A DNA stretch of 64,000 nucleotides from Pegoplata infirma (GCA_963921195.1 OY992540.1:177973896-178037895), one strand, 5' to 3'. Numbered from the stretch's first letter, positions 11,137-22,800 are shown. The notes: a model not told the origin generated them from the sequence alone. A program made the numbers and translations.

Positions 11137-14000
11137 TGTGGTGACTTATGGCAGTTTGATGCATCTCTTGATAAGCAAGGGACTTTGCCATTATCTGTTT
11201 CGTCTCACAGAAAAGTTTTTTGTTTTGAGCGCGCGAATATTGCGAAGTTAGATTCGCTTCTTTCAAATGTTAATTGGTCGGCATTTTGCACTGATATTGA
11301 AGGGGTGCGTGATTTTGATAAAAGGTTGAATATGTTTTATGAAATTTTGTTTCACTGCTTTTTGGAATCAGTTCCAAAAATACAGATTCGATCTGAAAAT
11401 GGTCCCCCTTGGGGGTCTAGGCTTTTATCTAAACTGAAAAATGTTAAGAGTAAATGGTTTAAGAAATATAAAAAATCGGGTTCTAATGTAGATTTTAGTA
11501 GATATTCAGTGGCTAGAAGTTCGTTTAATGTGGAATCTCGTAGGGCGTATGCAATTTATTTAGATAAGGTTAGGGAGAATTTTAAACGTGATCCTAAATC
11601 TTTTTACCGCTTCGTTAAGTCAAAGCGGAGTTCTTCAACTTACCCCACAGTGGTTAAATTAAATGATGTTGAGTTTTCAGATGATTATTCAATTTCGAAC
11701 GCATTTGCGGATTTCTTTGCTACTACATACTCTGATAGGGAGTATGACTTGGACTCTCTGTATCCGTTTGAGATTCAGAGAGCAAGCTCTCTGAGTCTTC
11801 CTTTATTGGACGTAGCTTCTGTTCACTCAAACATGAACAAGTTAAGGATTACGTATAGCGCTGGTCCCGATGGGGTTCCGGCCTCTGTTTTAAAATTTTG
11901 CTCGGGGACTCTGTCAGCCCCATTGACCTTTTTGTTTAACTCTTCATTGAAAATGGGTTACTTTCCTTCATTTTGGAAGAAATCCTTTTTAATTCCGCTA
12001 CATAAATCTGGAAGTGTTGTGAACGTTTCAAATTATCGGGGAATTGCTAAATTGAGTGCAATTCCTAAACTATTTGAGAAACTTGTCACTGATATTGTGT
12101 CCTACCATGTATCTTCAATTTTAGTGCCATGTCAACATGGTTTTCGTAAGGGTCGATCGACTAATACTAATTTGCTTCAATTTTCTACTAATATCATTAG
12201 TGGTTTTACTTCAGGTCTACAGACTGATGCGATTTATACTAACTTCAGTAAAGCATTTGATAAGGTCAACCATAATCTTTTGCTATATAAGTTGAGTGTA
12301 ATTGGATTTAATGGTATCGTATTGAAATGGTTATCTTCATATTTGAGAAATCGTGAGCAATGCGTTCTTTTTAGGCAGACACATTCTAGATTTATAAGTG
12401 TTGCTTCTGGTGTCCCACAGGGCAGTCATCTCGGTCCTATCCTATTCTTGTTGTTTATAAATGATCTCCCATCTTCTATTATTCATTCTAATATTTTGAT
12501 GTTTGCTGATGATGTTAAGCTTTTTCTGTCTTACAGTTCTCCTGTTGGACAGGTATTGCTGCAGCATGACTTGAATAGATTTTACAATTGGTGCGATTGT
12601 AATCTCATGGAGCTGAACTTGAAAAAGTGTAAGCAAATGACATTTGCTAGGTCGAAGTTTTTGACTTCTCAGTACTTATTAAATGGTTCAATTTTGGAAT
12701 CGGTTGATTCTATTTTGGATCTTGGTATTCTTTTAGATAGAAAGTTGACTTTTAATGCGCATGTGGAGACTATGGTAAATAAGGCCTATGGTGTTCTTGG
12801 ATTCATGAAACGCTGGGCGAAGGAATTTTCTGACCCCTATATAACGAGGCAATTATTTACTTCATTGGTAAGACCAATTTTGGAATTTGGTTGTATTGTT
12901 TGGGATCCATATTATGCAGAGCTTCGAACGAATTAATTCTATTGAGAATTAATTCCCAAAAAGTTCAATTCCGTTTTAAAAAGTTTTGAATTATCATTCC
13001 TTACTAGCATTCAACACGAATTAATTCAAAGGCTTAATTCTCAAAGCTTAAATCAAATTGAATTAATTCCCAAGAGAATTAATTCCTTGCAAGCAATCAT
13101 TCGATTGAATGATCAAAATTTTTCATCATTCAAATCTATTACAAATTGAATGATGATTTTTTTATTTCATTCCCTTTGTATTTTCAAAAATATGTTACTT
13201 GTGTGCATTTTAAGCATCTTCGTGTATAAACGATTGGCTGTTGTTTTGTCCACGTCTCGTCTGCTGCTTCCCACACAAGCATAAATGTGTGTGTATGTGT
13301 GTTGCGCTTCACTGTTTAAAATTGAATGATAAGCAAATTTCACCATTCAATTTGTAGTAGATTGATTTTGATAAAAAAATAGTTCATTCCTTAAGAATGA
13401 TCATTCTTAAGGAATGAATTCTTGAAAGAATTAATTCAGTGATTTTGAAAGTTGAATGGTTTTAGGGAATGCCAAATTCTATTTTTTTAATTCGAATTAG
13501 AAAATTGAATTAAAGAATTAATTCTTTCGAACCTTTGATATTATGCAGTTCATAGTGATATGATTGAATCCGTACAGAAACAATTTTTACTTTTTTGTCT
13601 TAGGAACCTCAACTGGGGTCCGGACTATAGCAATCTTCCATCATATAATGCAAGATTGGCGTTGATAAAACTTCCTACTCTGAAGAGTAGACGTATTATG
13701 TTAAATACTGTGTTTATTTTGAAGATTATTAAGGGCGAAGTTGATTCTGAATTTCTTGTTGGGAAGTTGTTTTTTAACGTCCCTTTTCGGCCTACTAGAT
13801 ATTACAGCTTTCTTTATATTGATATTTGTCGCACGAATTATGCGTGTGCAGATCCTATTCGTAGGATGTGTACTGATTTTAACTCGTTATACAGGTTTGT
13901 TGACTTTTCGGAGAATTATGCTCTTGTGAAATCAACTATTTTGACATATTTGAATAGATTGCGTGACGATGATTATTTTAATTTCTTTGAACGTTTATAG
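11137..14000 (+). pseudogene. LINE reverse transcriptase ORF split by a MITE
   Basis: Non-LTR RT. Visible blocks are SAGPDGVPASVLKF, NYRGIAKLSAIPKLFEKL, QHGFRKGRSTNTNL, NFSKAFDKVNH, SGVPQGSHLGPILFLLFIND and MFADDVKLFL, then thumb and C-terminal sequence up to CIVWDPYYA at 12918. The hAT MITE then introduces a stop at 12934-12936. Removing the 621-bp insert and one 8-bp target copy (629 bp) restores the frame: 12931 and 13560-629 are in register, so the ORF resumes at VHSDMIESVQKQ and runs to 14000. The Asp expected in motif A (usually TDFSKAFD) is Asn here (TNFSKAFD), which should abolish catalysis independently of the insertion. Confidence 0.8.
12917..13537. mobile_element. 621-bp non-autonomous hAT MITE inside the LINE
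   Basis: The left end CAGAGCTTCGAACGAATTAA and right end TTAATTCTTTCGAACCTTTG are inverted copies (21 of 24 outer bases match). They are flanked by 8-bp target duplications ATATTATG (12909-12916 and 13538-13545). The CAGAG start and 8-bp duplication are hAT hallmarks. The interior is filled with GAATTAATTC and GAATGATCATTC palindromic words and has no ORF. It is younger than the LINE it interrupts. Confidence 0.85.
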
Positions 14001-14540
14001 TTAATTTAGGATTATTAATACTAAATTATCTGTAGAAATTTTGTAGTTGTAGTAATTGTATATAAATGTATTTAGTGTCCATATAATAAACCGACTGATG
14101 ACTAAGAGTTTGTAGTTGGTTTATTACTATCCTTACTTATCCAGCCTAATCCGCTATGGTTCGGACCATGGTGTGTACGTGTTCCCCCGTCATGGGAACG
14201 AGCCCTCTCGGTCGGTTGGGGCGGGTAAGTGTGAGGTGGGACCGTTCGTAAAAAAAAAAAAAAAAAAAAAACTTGTTACCATATTCAGGTTCATGCAGTT
14301 TTTCAAAGAGGCGAAATAAAAAAACCTCAATTTCCCAAAAAATTTTAATATGCGAAAAAGTACGTTTTGTTCTGCGGCTCCTCATATATTATAAGATGTT
14401 ATGAGATAACATTGGCGCGGCCAATTTTCGGATGAAATTTAGCAAAATCAGATCCAATAGATTATATATAATTTTATAAGATAACATGTTTTACCATACA
14501 ATTTTTTTTTACTCGGGACTTGAAAATTTTAATTTTTTTT

Positions 14541-15556
14541 TATACCCTCCACTCTAGTGATAGAGGGTATATATAAGTTTGTCATTCCGTTTGTAACACC
14601 TCGAAATATTGGTCTAGGACCCCATAAAGTATATATATTTATGATCCTCGATCGATTTTAAGTCGATCTAGCGATGTCCGTCCGTCCGTCCGTCCGTCCG
14701 TCCGTCTGTCTGTCTGTCTGTCCGTCCGTAGAAAACACGCTAACTTTTGAAAGACTTTACAGAGGCTACTGAAGTTTGGCATATATGTTTGTCATTTACC
14801 TGGTCAGGTTGGTATTGCAATCCAGCCAAATCGGTCCAGTGGTTCAAAAGTTATGAGCAAAAGAGTAAATTTCGGCAAGGGTATTTCGCGAATTTACGAG
14901 ATAAAAAACACGATAACTTTCGAAAGACAATAATGAGACTACTGAAGCTTGGCACGTATCTTTGCCGTTCCCCGGGTCTGTTTGGTTTTAAATTTCAGCT
15001 CAATCGGTTTAGTGGTTCAAAAGTTATAAGCAAAACCTTGAATTTTAGATTAGTTTCATCTAAAATGCCACGTGTTTTAACAAGTTTTAAAAGCATTGGT
15101 GGTAACTAAACAATGCTTTTCAAACTTGTTTAATTTTAAAGCAATGCTTTTTAAACTTGTTTAGTTTTAAAAGCATTGGTATTTTAAAAATTACACTCGA
15201 AAAAAATTTTACACTCAAAAAAAATTTTACACTCAAAAAAATTTTACACTCAAAAAAAAATTACACAAAAAAAATTCTTTTTTTTTTTACAAAAATGACA
15301 ATATTTTGTGTAAGAAATATTTTTAAAGTAAAAAAAACATTACACTCGAAAAAAATTTTACACTCAAAAAAAAAAAAATTAGTAATTTTTCTTTAAAAAA
15401 AAAAAATGACAAAAAAAGTGTTTTTTACTCAAAATAAAATATTTCTAATCAAAATTGTTAAGTTTTTCACGTTAAAAAATGTACTACCCTTTAAAAAAAA
15501 TGCATTGTGGAGGGTATTCATAGATTCGGCAAAGTCGAATTTAACTTTTCTACTTG
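14541..15556 (+). mobile_element. DINE-1/Helentron-like element, copy 1
   Basis: Opens with the hairpin TATACCCTCCACTCTAGTGA / TAGAGGGTATATATAAG. It then has GACCCCATAAAGTATATATA, GATCGATTTTAAGTCGATCT and a GTCCGTCCGTCTGTCTG microsatellite (about 14676-14730), two related ~200-bp blocks (GGTTCAAAAGTTAT...), and a tail GGAGGGTATTCATAGATTCG followed by ...CTACTTG. This order matches the known DINE-1 (INE-1) group of non-autonomous Helitrons in Diptera. It is non-coding. The tail blocks ACACTCAAAAAAAATTTT at 15190-15370 are low complexity. Confidence 0.65.
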
Positions 15557-16026
15557 TTTTATTTTCCGGGACTTTCGGGATATAATTATAAATAAAATCA
15601 TATATCTTTTTATCTGCCATATCAAAAAATCCCCGACCTTATATGTCATATCTAATTTCATATAGATCGGTATATAAATAGATATGAATATATATATTAT
15701 AATAATGGTATTCACGTCAGCAATTTTTGTTCTTGCAAAAGTGCATGATTGCGATATTTTTTGTCAGCACTACAACAAACACATTAAAATAATATCGTAC
15801 CTTTTTTTATAATTTGCATTACCTAAACTTGATGCATGATGCAAGTATACAAAGTTGCACATTTCAGCTGTTTTACGTCAACATTTATGGTGTGGCCACA
15901 CTTTTTAAAATAGCATTATTAGAAAAAAAACTACTGAAAAATACAACTCTAATTGATAAAAAGTAGTTTTTGTGTTTTTTTCATTTTGAATTTGTTCTGA
16001 GAAATAAACGAATATTTAAATAAAAT

Positions 16027-17050
16027 ATGAATGCTAACAAAATTAAAAAAGAAACAAAAAATGCTACCAAAGTTGTTAAGATATCAAAAAAGTGGAAGGA
16101 GTTCGAAATTCTTAAAATATTGGATTATTTAGAGGATAATAGAAATTTTGAGGTAAGTTTTATTAGTGGCATTTCGTGGAATAGACTTCAAGCGTTTTTT
16201 ATTAGTTACCAACAGCTCAAATCTACTACAAAAAATTTTTGGAGGAATCGAAGATAGAAGCTACTTGGGACATTGTGAGATGGAAAGTTAGATACCTAAA
16301 AACTTGTTTTGGAAAAGCTGAGACATGGCGAAACAATACAGGTGCCGGAATTTTAGTAGAAGATGTGGTGAATGGTATTAACACTGTAGATGGTAAATAT
16401 GGACGAATTATTAAAGCTATTGAGTTATGTTATTTATTTTTGATTACTATTTAGACAAATTACGGAAAATTTGCGCGCATTATGATCGTCTAAAATACAT
16501 TTTTGGAGAAAAAAGATCGGCAGAAACTAGTATGTTTGATTCATCCATGAATTCTGGTGACTTTTTTGGTTTTATGGAACTTGAGGAAATTCCTGAAATA
16601 GTTGACGACGTCCCGCAGGTCATCCTTCAGACGCCTTTAGAAAACATTGAGACAAATGAACCCCAGGTCAATCTAGACAACATTTCTAGCCAATCTTCAA
16701 TCAATCTTGACAACTTTTCAGGCCAATCTTCTTCAATGACACAAAAAGTTTCAGCTTTTGCAGAAAAACTTAAGAAATCTGCTCCGAAGGATTCCATATC
16801 GCAGTTGACTAAATGTCAAATGGAACGAAATGATACACAACGGTTGAAAATAAAGTTCGAGGAAGACAAGTTTGAAAAGGAATTAGAATTTTAAAAAGAA
16901 AAGTTTCAATCAGAATTGGAAATCCGTCGACAGGAGCTTGAATTAAAGAAAAGAGAAATAGAAAAGGATGAAAAAATAAAAATGCTAGAAATTAAAAAGA
17001 ATGAGAGACTTGCTAAGTATGAGTTAGAATTAAAATATAAAATCCAATAA
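16027..17050 (+). pseudogene. Harbinger Myb/SANT-like DNA-binding protein (one nonsense codon)
   Basis: This is the accessory protein of PIF/Harbinger elements, which binds the TIRs and helps import the transposase into the nucleus. I infer three exons. Exon 1 is 16027-16150, donor GAG|GTAAGT. The acceptor TTATTAG|TTACC at 16204 continues as LPTAQIYYKKFLEESKIEAT. A second intron, 16392-16454 (GATG|GTAAAT...TTTAG|ACAAA), joins INTVD to DKLRKICAHYDRLKYIFGEK. An acidic, Ser/Gln-rich middle is followed by a Lys/Glu-rich predicted coiled coil. A TAA at 16892-16894 interrupts the coiled coil, but the same frame stays open for 51 more codons to 17050. This looks like a recent nonsense mutation removing the C-terminal helix, though a natural stop cannot be excluded. 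Confidence 0.75.
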
Positions 17051-18381
17051 TTTTCTTAATTTTTAAATCATCTAAATTTAACATGAAATAAAATTTTTTT
17101 TTTGTTTATATTAAGTGTTTTATTTTTTATGTACAATGTAAAATCATTCAAACATTATTTGATGAATTGCTTGACGTTTGATATCATATTTATTATGCTC
17201 AATTTCTTCATTTGGCGTTTCTAAAGTGCCAACAAAATCGCTGGAATCAAAATTATTGATATCATTGTAGCTTAATAAAATGTTATGAATAATACAAGCT
17301 ACTGTAATCCATAAACAGCACATTTTTTTATTTTTCTCGTTTGCAAAACGGTGGCGCAAATCCTTAAGGCTTCCAAATCTTTCCTTCAGAAGTCCAATAC
17401 AGTGTTCAGCTCGTACACGATATTTACTATGTCGAACATTAAATTCTTTGCGTTTCGAAAATGTCATTGCTGTTGAGTTATTTCTATATGGCGTTAAAAC
17501 TGTATTGGAAAGCGAATACGCAGAGTCTCCTGCAATCCATTGGTTTGATGAAAAATACGCAGATGAATTGGTTGCTAACGGACAAGCAGAGTATATGCGG
17601 GCGTCATGAACACTTCCTGAAGCTCCAACAGACAAATGGCGAATTCGTAATTTATAATCGCACGTTATCTGTGCTTTGATGGAGTAAATGTGTTTGCGTG
17701 AAAAATGTGGTAACGCATTTTCAATTGGTGTCTCCGCCAATTTAAATTCTGTGCCATCGACGTACCCAATACAGTAGGGCAACTCATTAAAAGTTTCTCT
17801 CACAATGTATTCTCTTTCCTCATCATCTGGCCAATAAATGTACTGTTGTTGGAGTTCAAGAAAAGCACGGAACACTCTGGCAGTAATTTTTTGTATTGTA
17901 CCTCCATCGCCAATCCCAAAAAGTGTAGCTACTTTTCGAATGCTGCAACTTTCGCCTAGAGTGTATAAAACAATAGCAAGTTGACGATGAACACTAAATT
18001 GTTTACATGAGTTCTTTTGTGTAAACTCTCTACTGGTACATATAAGCGATACAAGAAGTTCAAATTGTTCTTTGATGCATCTTATCATTTGGCGAAAGCG
18101 GCCGTCATCAAACTGGGTAAGAATATCATCACACCATATTCTTGACTTTGGTACTAAAAACTCAATTCCACGGCGTGATGATAGAACTACTGATAAGTCG
18201 TCATAAAGTGTGTCCAATTCCTCTTCCACACATTCTTCAACTGATTCGTCTTCCAATATGCCGCCAATTGAGGTGACGCTTTCTGCAAATTTGTATTGAA
18301 AAAAATTCAATGTAAAGTTTTTACTTATATACATATGTATGTGTGTTTGAACATAAATACTTACGACTTTCATCATAAATA

Positions 18382-19236
18382 CCCAGGCAGAAAAATACAA
18401 ACGGGCCAACGTTGGAATGAAGTTGGCGGCGACGGTACCAACGTTGGCGAATCATACCCGTTTCTAAAGCTGCCCATTCACTTGCAATAAAATTGCTCAA
18501 CTTAAAAAAAAAATATTTTACAATATTATTGTCGTTTTACCCTACACAGCAAATAAAATTGCTCAATACTTAAACCCAATATATTGTACAAGATATAAAC
18601 ATAAACATAACATAATAAAAGTTGTACAATATAGACAACACACTGATAAAATATATTGCAGTATTCTTGTTTGTACAATAAATATCAAAAGTGTTTTGAT
18701 ATTCTCCAATATATTGCACAACCGTAAATATTACACACACACAAGCGATATTATTGTACAATTTGAAAAGTTGAACAATAATATTGCAAGTGAATGGGCA
18801 GCTTAAGTCTACGACGTCATTCCGAGGTTGAAGTGATAACAGTGGCCAACGATCGCTCGACTTTTGTTTTGACGTTGGGTTAACATTGATTTTCCAAATT
18901 TACGACCTTAGATTTACCTTTTGCTTAGGAATGTATTGAAAATCGCGATGTAGTGCTTTTTAGCTACCATTTTGTACAAATTGATTGAAAAAGCAACTAC
19001 TTAAGTGTCCACTTAGATTAAAGAGTTGAAGTCTATGTAAATCAAAAACTTTTTAAAAAAATAAAAATCTTACACTTTTAAATTATAATCTAGTGTAGTG
19101 TTTTATGTAAACACAAAGTTGTGCCAACACAATATTTTAAGTAAAACTGTTTTACACTATACAATGTTGTATTTTTGGCTAGCCCGACATTGTACCAACA
19201 CAAAATTTTTGGTACGGTTGGCAATTTCTGACTGGG
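18382..19236. mobile_element. CCCAGTCAGAAA MITE, copy 1, in the transposase exon
   Basis: Begins CCCAGGCAGAAAAATACAAA and ends TTGGCAATTTCTGACTGGG. It is flanked by TA at 18380-18381 and 19237-19238. The interior, including AACGTTGGAATGAAGTTGGC and GTGGCCAACGATCGCTCGAC, is found inverted in copy 2 (19582-24942). It carries a smaller MITE at 18468-18803. Its net length without that MITE is about 516 bp. It is non-coding. Confidence 0.8.
18468..18803. mobile_element. 336-bp MITE, perfect 22-bp TIRs, TAA duplication
   Basis: Left end AGCTGCCCATTCACTTGCAA and right end TTGCAAGTGAATGGGCAGCT are perfect inverse copies over 22 bp. TAA at 18465-18467 and 18804-18806 is duplicated. Copy 2 of the host MITE has the unoccupied site (minus strand CCCGTTTCTAAGTCTACGAC, about 24760-24780) with a single TAA. 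The 3-bp TWA duplication points to PIF/Harbinger-type mobilisation, although its TIR differs from that of the resident Harbinger. Confidence 0.9.
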
Positions 19237-19661
19237 TATATTCAATTTCAATTAATGCTGTATTAATTAATGAATTTATCAAAGAAGTTTTAACACTTTC
19301 TCTCGGCATCTTGAATTAATGAACTTTGACAATCGAATAGTAACTTTTTTGTTTTGACAGTTCGTAATAATTGCAATTTGCATTATGGCATTTAAAAAAA
19401 AAAAAACTATAAATTAGGTGCTCACGACAACGAAGATGCAATGTTGCTATTTTGCATCTTTGCATGAGTAAAATTGCTGACGTGAATACCATTAATATTT
19501 AAAAATAAGGAAAAATACAATGCTATATATAAACTTATATGTCCATGTCAAAGTTCATGCATAACCATATCTATATATATACCCAGTCAGAAATTGCCAA
19601 CCGTACCAAAAATTTTGTGTTGGTACAATATCGGGCTAGCCAAAAATACAACATTGTATAA

Positions 19662-19685
19662 GATAGATAGATAGATAGATAGATT
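19662..19685 (-). repeat. (ATCT)n 3' tail of the LINE
   Basis: GATA units on the plus strand (ATCT on the coding strand) lie directly against the target duplication. This is the position where other LINEs carry poly(A). A microsatellite tail is known for some APE-type clades and may reflect slippage during target-primed reverse transcription. Confidence 0.75.
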
Positions 19686-19831
19686 TCTTTATTTGTTATT
19701 TTTTAAAAACATTACAATAGTTAATCTTAATTGTAAAAATTATTAAATAATAAGCATAAAGAGATTTACAGCTTGGTTTTTTATAAAACCGTCAGCTGGA
19801 AGATAGAGTGATTTTATTTTTCTTTTTTATT

Positions 19832-22800
19832 TTAAAAATTGAATTCTGCTATCAACATTTTCCTGTATTTCAAAGCAACTCTAACATAGTTATAAAGGTT
19901 TGACCAATTAGCAACTTCATCACCATTTAAAATATTAATCATTTGTTCTTCTGTTAAAAATGTATTACAGAAGTACCGCAATCTTATTTCCTTTAACACT
20001 GGACACCTGCCCAAAAAATGTTGTATAGTTTCCTTCTCTCTAAGGTTGCACAAGGAACAATTACAATCATCCCCAACGCGGTAAGATGTTCCGTTTAGCC
20101 ACAAAACACCCCCCCTAACTTTCATAATTATTGATATTTGGAATTGGTTAAATAACTCATTGCAATACGTTAAACCTTTTGAGAAGTCTAAACAACGATA
20201 AATTCTATCTTGACTTTGGTGTGCTCTACTGACGTATTCGTGGTATGCCTGGTTTTTCATTTCCTCCATCAAAAGAATGTTCGCATTGTTCCATAAGATT
20301 TTGTTTTGTTCAATGTTGTTGTGATCTACGTTATATTGTACGAGCCAGGTTTTAAAATTTTTGTACCAATAGATATTTTTCATTATTACTTTTTTTGATA
20401 ACAGGTGAGGTAATCTATGATTTTCATAATCGAAAATAGTTTTTGAAATATATTTTAAGTGCAGAGCAAGCGTGTAAAAGTGACCATCTTCTTGATTTGT
20501 TTCTAAAGAAATTACGTAATTTGGTGTGTTGTCAGGAAGGTTGAGGATTCTTTTTGTAAAATATCTATGCAACTTATTTACACCATCAAAGTTTGAGAAT
20601 CCCCAAATTTGAGACCCGTAAGCCTGAATTGACCTACATACTGCAAGGAACATTTTCCATTTTGCTTTAATTGAGACATCTTTTCTGCCTGTAAAGTTTT
20701 TCCAGGTTACATTTAGACAAGATTTTGCAGCCTCTGTTTTTTGATTTATGTGTTTTGTGAAGGACATTGTTGGTGTGAGCAACATTCCAAGATATTTATA
20801 CTCATTTACTATTCTTACATCTTCTCCTTTAAATGTCCACCTTTCACTTGAACCAAGTCTACCTGCTTTTCTAAAAACCATTATTTCAGATTTCGTTAGA
20901 TTTACTTCCATTGCCCACATATGGCAGTATTGTTCTAATTTAACAATCATTTTTTGCAAAACACTTACTTCTTCGGCAATCAAGACTATATCGTCTGCAT
21001 ACATTAAAACTCTTACATTAATTTCATCTATAAATAAACCACCACTAAGGAAATCATGCAGATCGTTTAAGTATAATGCAAACATAAGCGGCGACAACAA
21101 GCAACCTTGTTTAACGCCTGAGCATGTTTCAAAAGAAGTTGACACCTCAGTACCTGTCCATACAGCTGCTTTTGTATTTCGGTATACATTTTCAATAAAA
21201 TTTATAATTTTAGATGACAATCCAATTTGGTGAAGCTTGTATATTAACAATTTTCTGGGTATACGATCAAATGCTGCGCTAAAATCTACAAAGAAAGCGT
21301 ACACTTTTTTATTCTCTTCAAATTTTATATTAACTATTGCAGATAAATTGTATAAATTGTCAATAGTTGAGTAACCTTTACGGAAACCAGCCTGAAACTC
21401 GTTTAAAATGTGGTAGTTATTCACCCACTCTGATATTCTATCATTTATAGAGCCCATCATAATCTTCGCCATAGAATTCATAAATGATATTCCTCTATAA
21501 TTGGTAACTTGGTTTAAGTCACCTTTTTTATGTATAGGGAAGATAATACTTTTCCTAAAAGCTTCGTAATCATCGCTGCCTTCTAAAATTTTAGTAAATA
21601 CATCGACTAGAACTTTTAAATAATTTTCGCTTGCATTTTTAAAAAATTCGTATGGAATACGGTCTTCTCCAGGAGCCTTATTATTTTTAGCTTTTGCAAG
21701 TTGTTGTTTAATTTCATGTATTGTGAAAGCTCTGTCTAGTTGTTCATCTGTAATAAAGTTAGACGCATAGAAAATTTCACCTGCCGTGGTAGTTGGATTC
21801 AACAGCTGTTTAAAATAATCTCTAAGACTGTCTGAACTGATTGTACAGCCGATATGGGATTCATGATTTCTTATTTCCTTTGCTATTTGCCACCACTGCT
21901 TACTATCTGAGACCAGATCCAATTTACGTTCTAAACTTTCATAATACTCTTTCTTTTTACTTTTACAGAGAGTTTGATACTCATTTCTTTTCTCAATATA
22001 ACTTTGTTTATCAGCAATACATTTGGAAACTCTAAAAATATTTAAACGTTCCATTGACTCCTCTCTAGCTTTATTACATTGCTTATCAAACCATTTATTT
22101 TTAAAATCAAAAGTATTTTTTGTTATTTTTGGCTGTTTATATGATTCTAAAACAACGTTTTTAAGATCATTTAAATCTAGATGTTCTTTTTGTTCTTGAA
22201 TCTTTCTCAAGTTTGCATCTAAATTTTGTTGGTACCTTTGTTCGTTACAACTGATCCATTTAAGCTTGGGTAATAAGTTCATCTTTTTTTCAGATAGGTT
22301 GTTTACTTCTCTTAGCGTTAAATTCAATTTGATGGGCTGATGATCGGAAAATATTTGGTTTTCTACTACAAAACTCTCTACATATTTTAAAACATCAACA
22401 GCTATCGCACATATGTCGTTTACTGAACTTCCATTATAATTCACACAAGTAAAACAACCTTCCTCATCGCCAACTGTTCTGCCATTTGCGATCAATAGCC
22501 CATAGTCATTACAAAATTCTAAAAAGACATTTCCATGAGAAAGAGTTGTTTTGTCCATAGACCTCCTTTTTTCTAAACCCGCGGGAAACATTGATTCAAT
22601 TAATCCTTCAAAGCACTTTTGTTCTAGTTCTCCTATTCTAATATTCAAATCACCCATTATTATCGGATTAATCAGATCATTTTCGAAAATACTTTTTAAT
22701 TTCTGAAAGTCAAGTTTCCAGTTCACACCTCTAAGATAAGCTGGTACAATTTCTAAATCCTGTTCGTTTATTTTTAACTTTATTGTAAATGATTCGCCAT

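Larger units (their letters stand above)
11137..14271 (+). mobile_element. 5'-truncated Jockey/CR1-like LINE with poly(A) tail
   Basis: The element lacks ORF1 and the endonuclease. It starts within ORF2 (open frame from 11137), continues through RT and the C-terminal region to a stop at 14000, then a 3' UTR with ATAATAAACC, and ends in 22 A residues (14250-14271). It lies inside the 10490-14384 TIR element. Its reading frame is broken only by the hAT MITE at 12917-13537. No target duplication could be assigned because the 5' junction is unclear. Confidence 0.7.
10490..14384. mobile_element. TA-flanked TIR element with CGTACTTTTT repeats
   Basis: The first and last 35 bases are inverted copies with one mismatch (left begins TGAGGAGTCGCAGAACAAAA, right ends TTTTGTTCTGCGGCTCCTCA). 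They are flanked by TA at 10488-10489 and 14385-14386. The subterminal phrase AACAAAACGTACTTTTT recurs in whole or part at about 10663, 10680, 11020, 11049 and 11078, possibly as transposase-binding sites. No transposase remains. Most of its length is a LINE (about 11137-14271) inserted into it. TA duplication suggests a Tc1/mariner-like or related cut-and-paste mechanism. Confidence 0.6.
17144..19309 (-). pseudogene. Harbinger (HARBI1-like) DDE transposase, exon 1 split by a MITE
   Basis: DDE_Tnp_4-type transposase for cut-and-paste movement. Exon 2 (18282-17144) encodes an HTH-like stretch (CSIRKVATLFGIGDGGTIQK) and the catalytic blocks GYVDGTEF (D218 of the longest simple ORF), GDSAYSL (D295) and RVRAEHCIG (E335). 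It ends in an acidic tail. The simple ORF start at 18409 is spurious, since its first ~9 residues are MITE sequence. On the minus strand an ATG at 19309-19307 opens an exon (MPRESVKTSLINSLINTA...) that runs to the MITE at 19236. It resumes after the MITE at 18381, in frame, to a donor AAAGTC|GTAAGT at 18365. An 82-nt intron (18364-18283, acceptor TTTGCAG) then leads into exon 2. Without the MITE it would be a complete gene. Confidence 0.85.
15706..19492. mobile_element. PIF/Harbinger DNA transposon with two convergent genes
   Basis: The ends TGGTATTCACGTCAGCAATT and AATTGCTGACGTGAATACCA form the TIR (at least 21 bp). TAA flanks lie at 15703-15705 and 19493-19495 (the exact edge is ambiguous by 1 bp), fitting the 3-bp TWA duplication of Harbinger. 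It carries a Myb/SANT-like gene on + and a DDE transposase on -, converging at 17050/17144, each with AATAAA. The uninterrupted host sequence is seen at about 7800-7830. A TA-flanked MITE at 18382-19236 disrupts the transposase 5' exon, so this copy is probably inactive. Confidence 0.8.

Noticed and set aside
14116..14319. 67-codon frame with a poly-Lys run
   Set aside because: It lies in the LINE 3' UTR, and the Lys run is the poly(A) tail.
14676..14735. CRISPR-like or telomere-like meaning for the GTCCGTCCGTCTG run
   Set aside because: It is the standard microsatellite block of DINE-1-type elements, seen in four copies at the same internal position.
20748..21233. 161-codon plus-strand frame opposite LINE ORF2
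   Set aside because: Antisense shadow of the RT palm and thumb; no independent motif.
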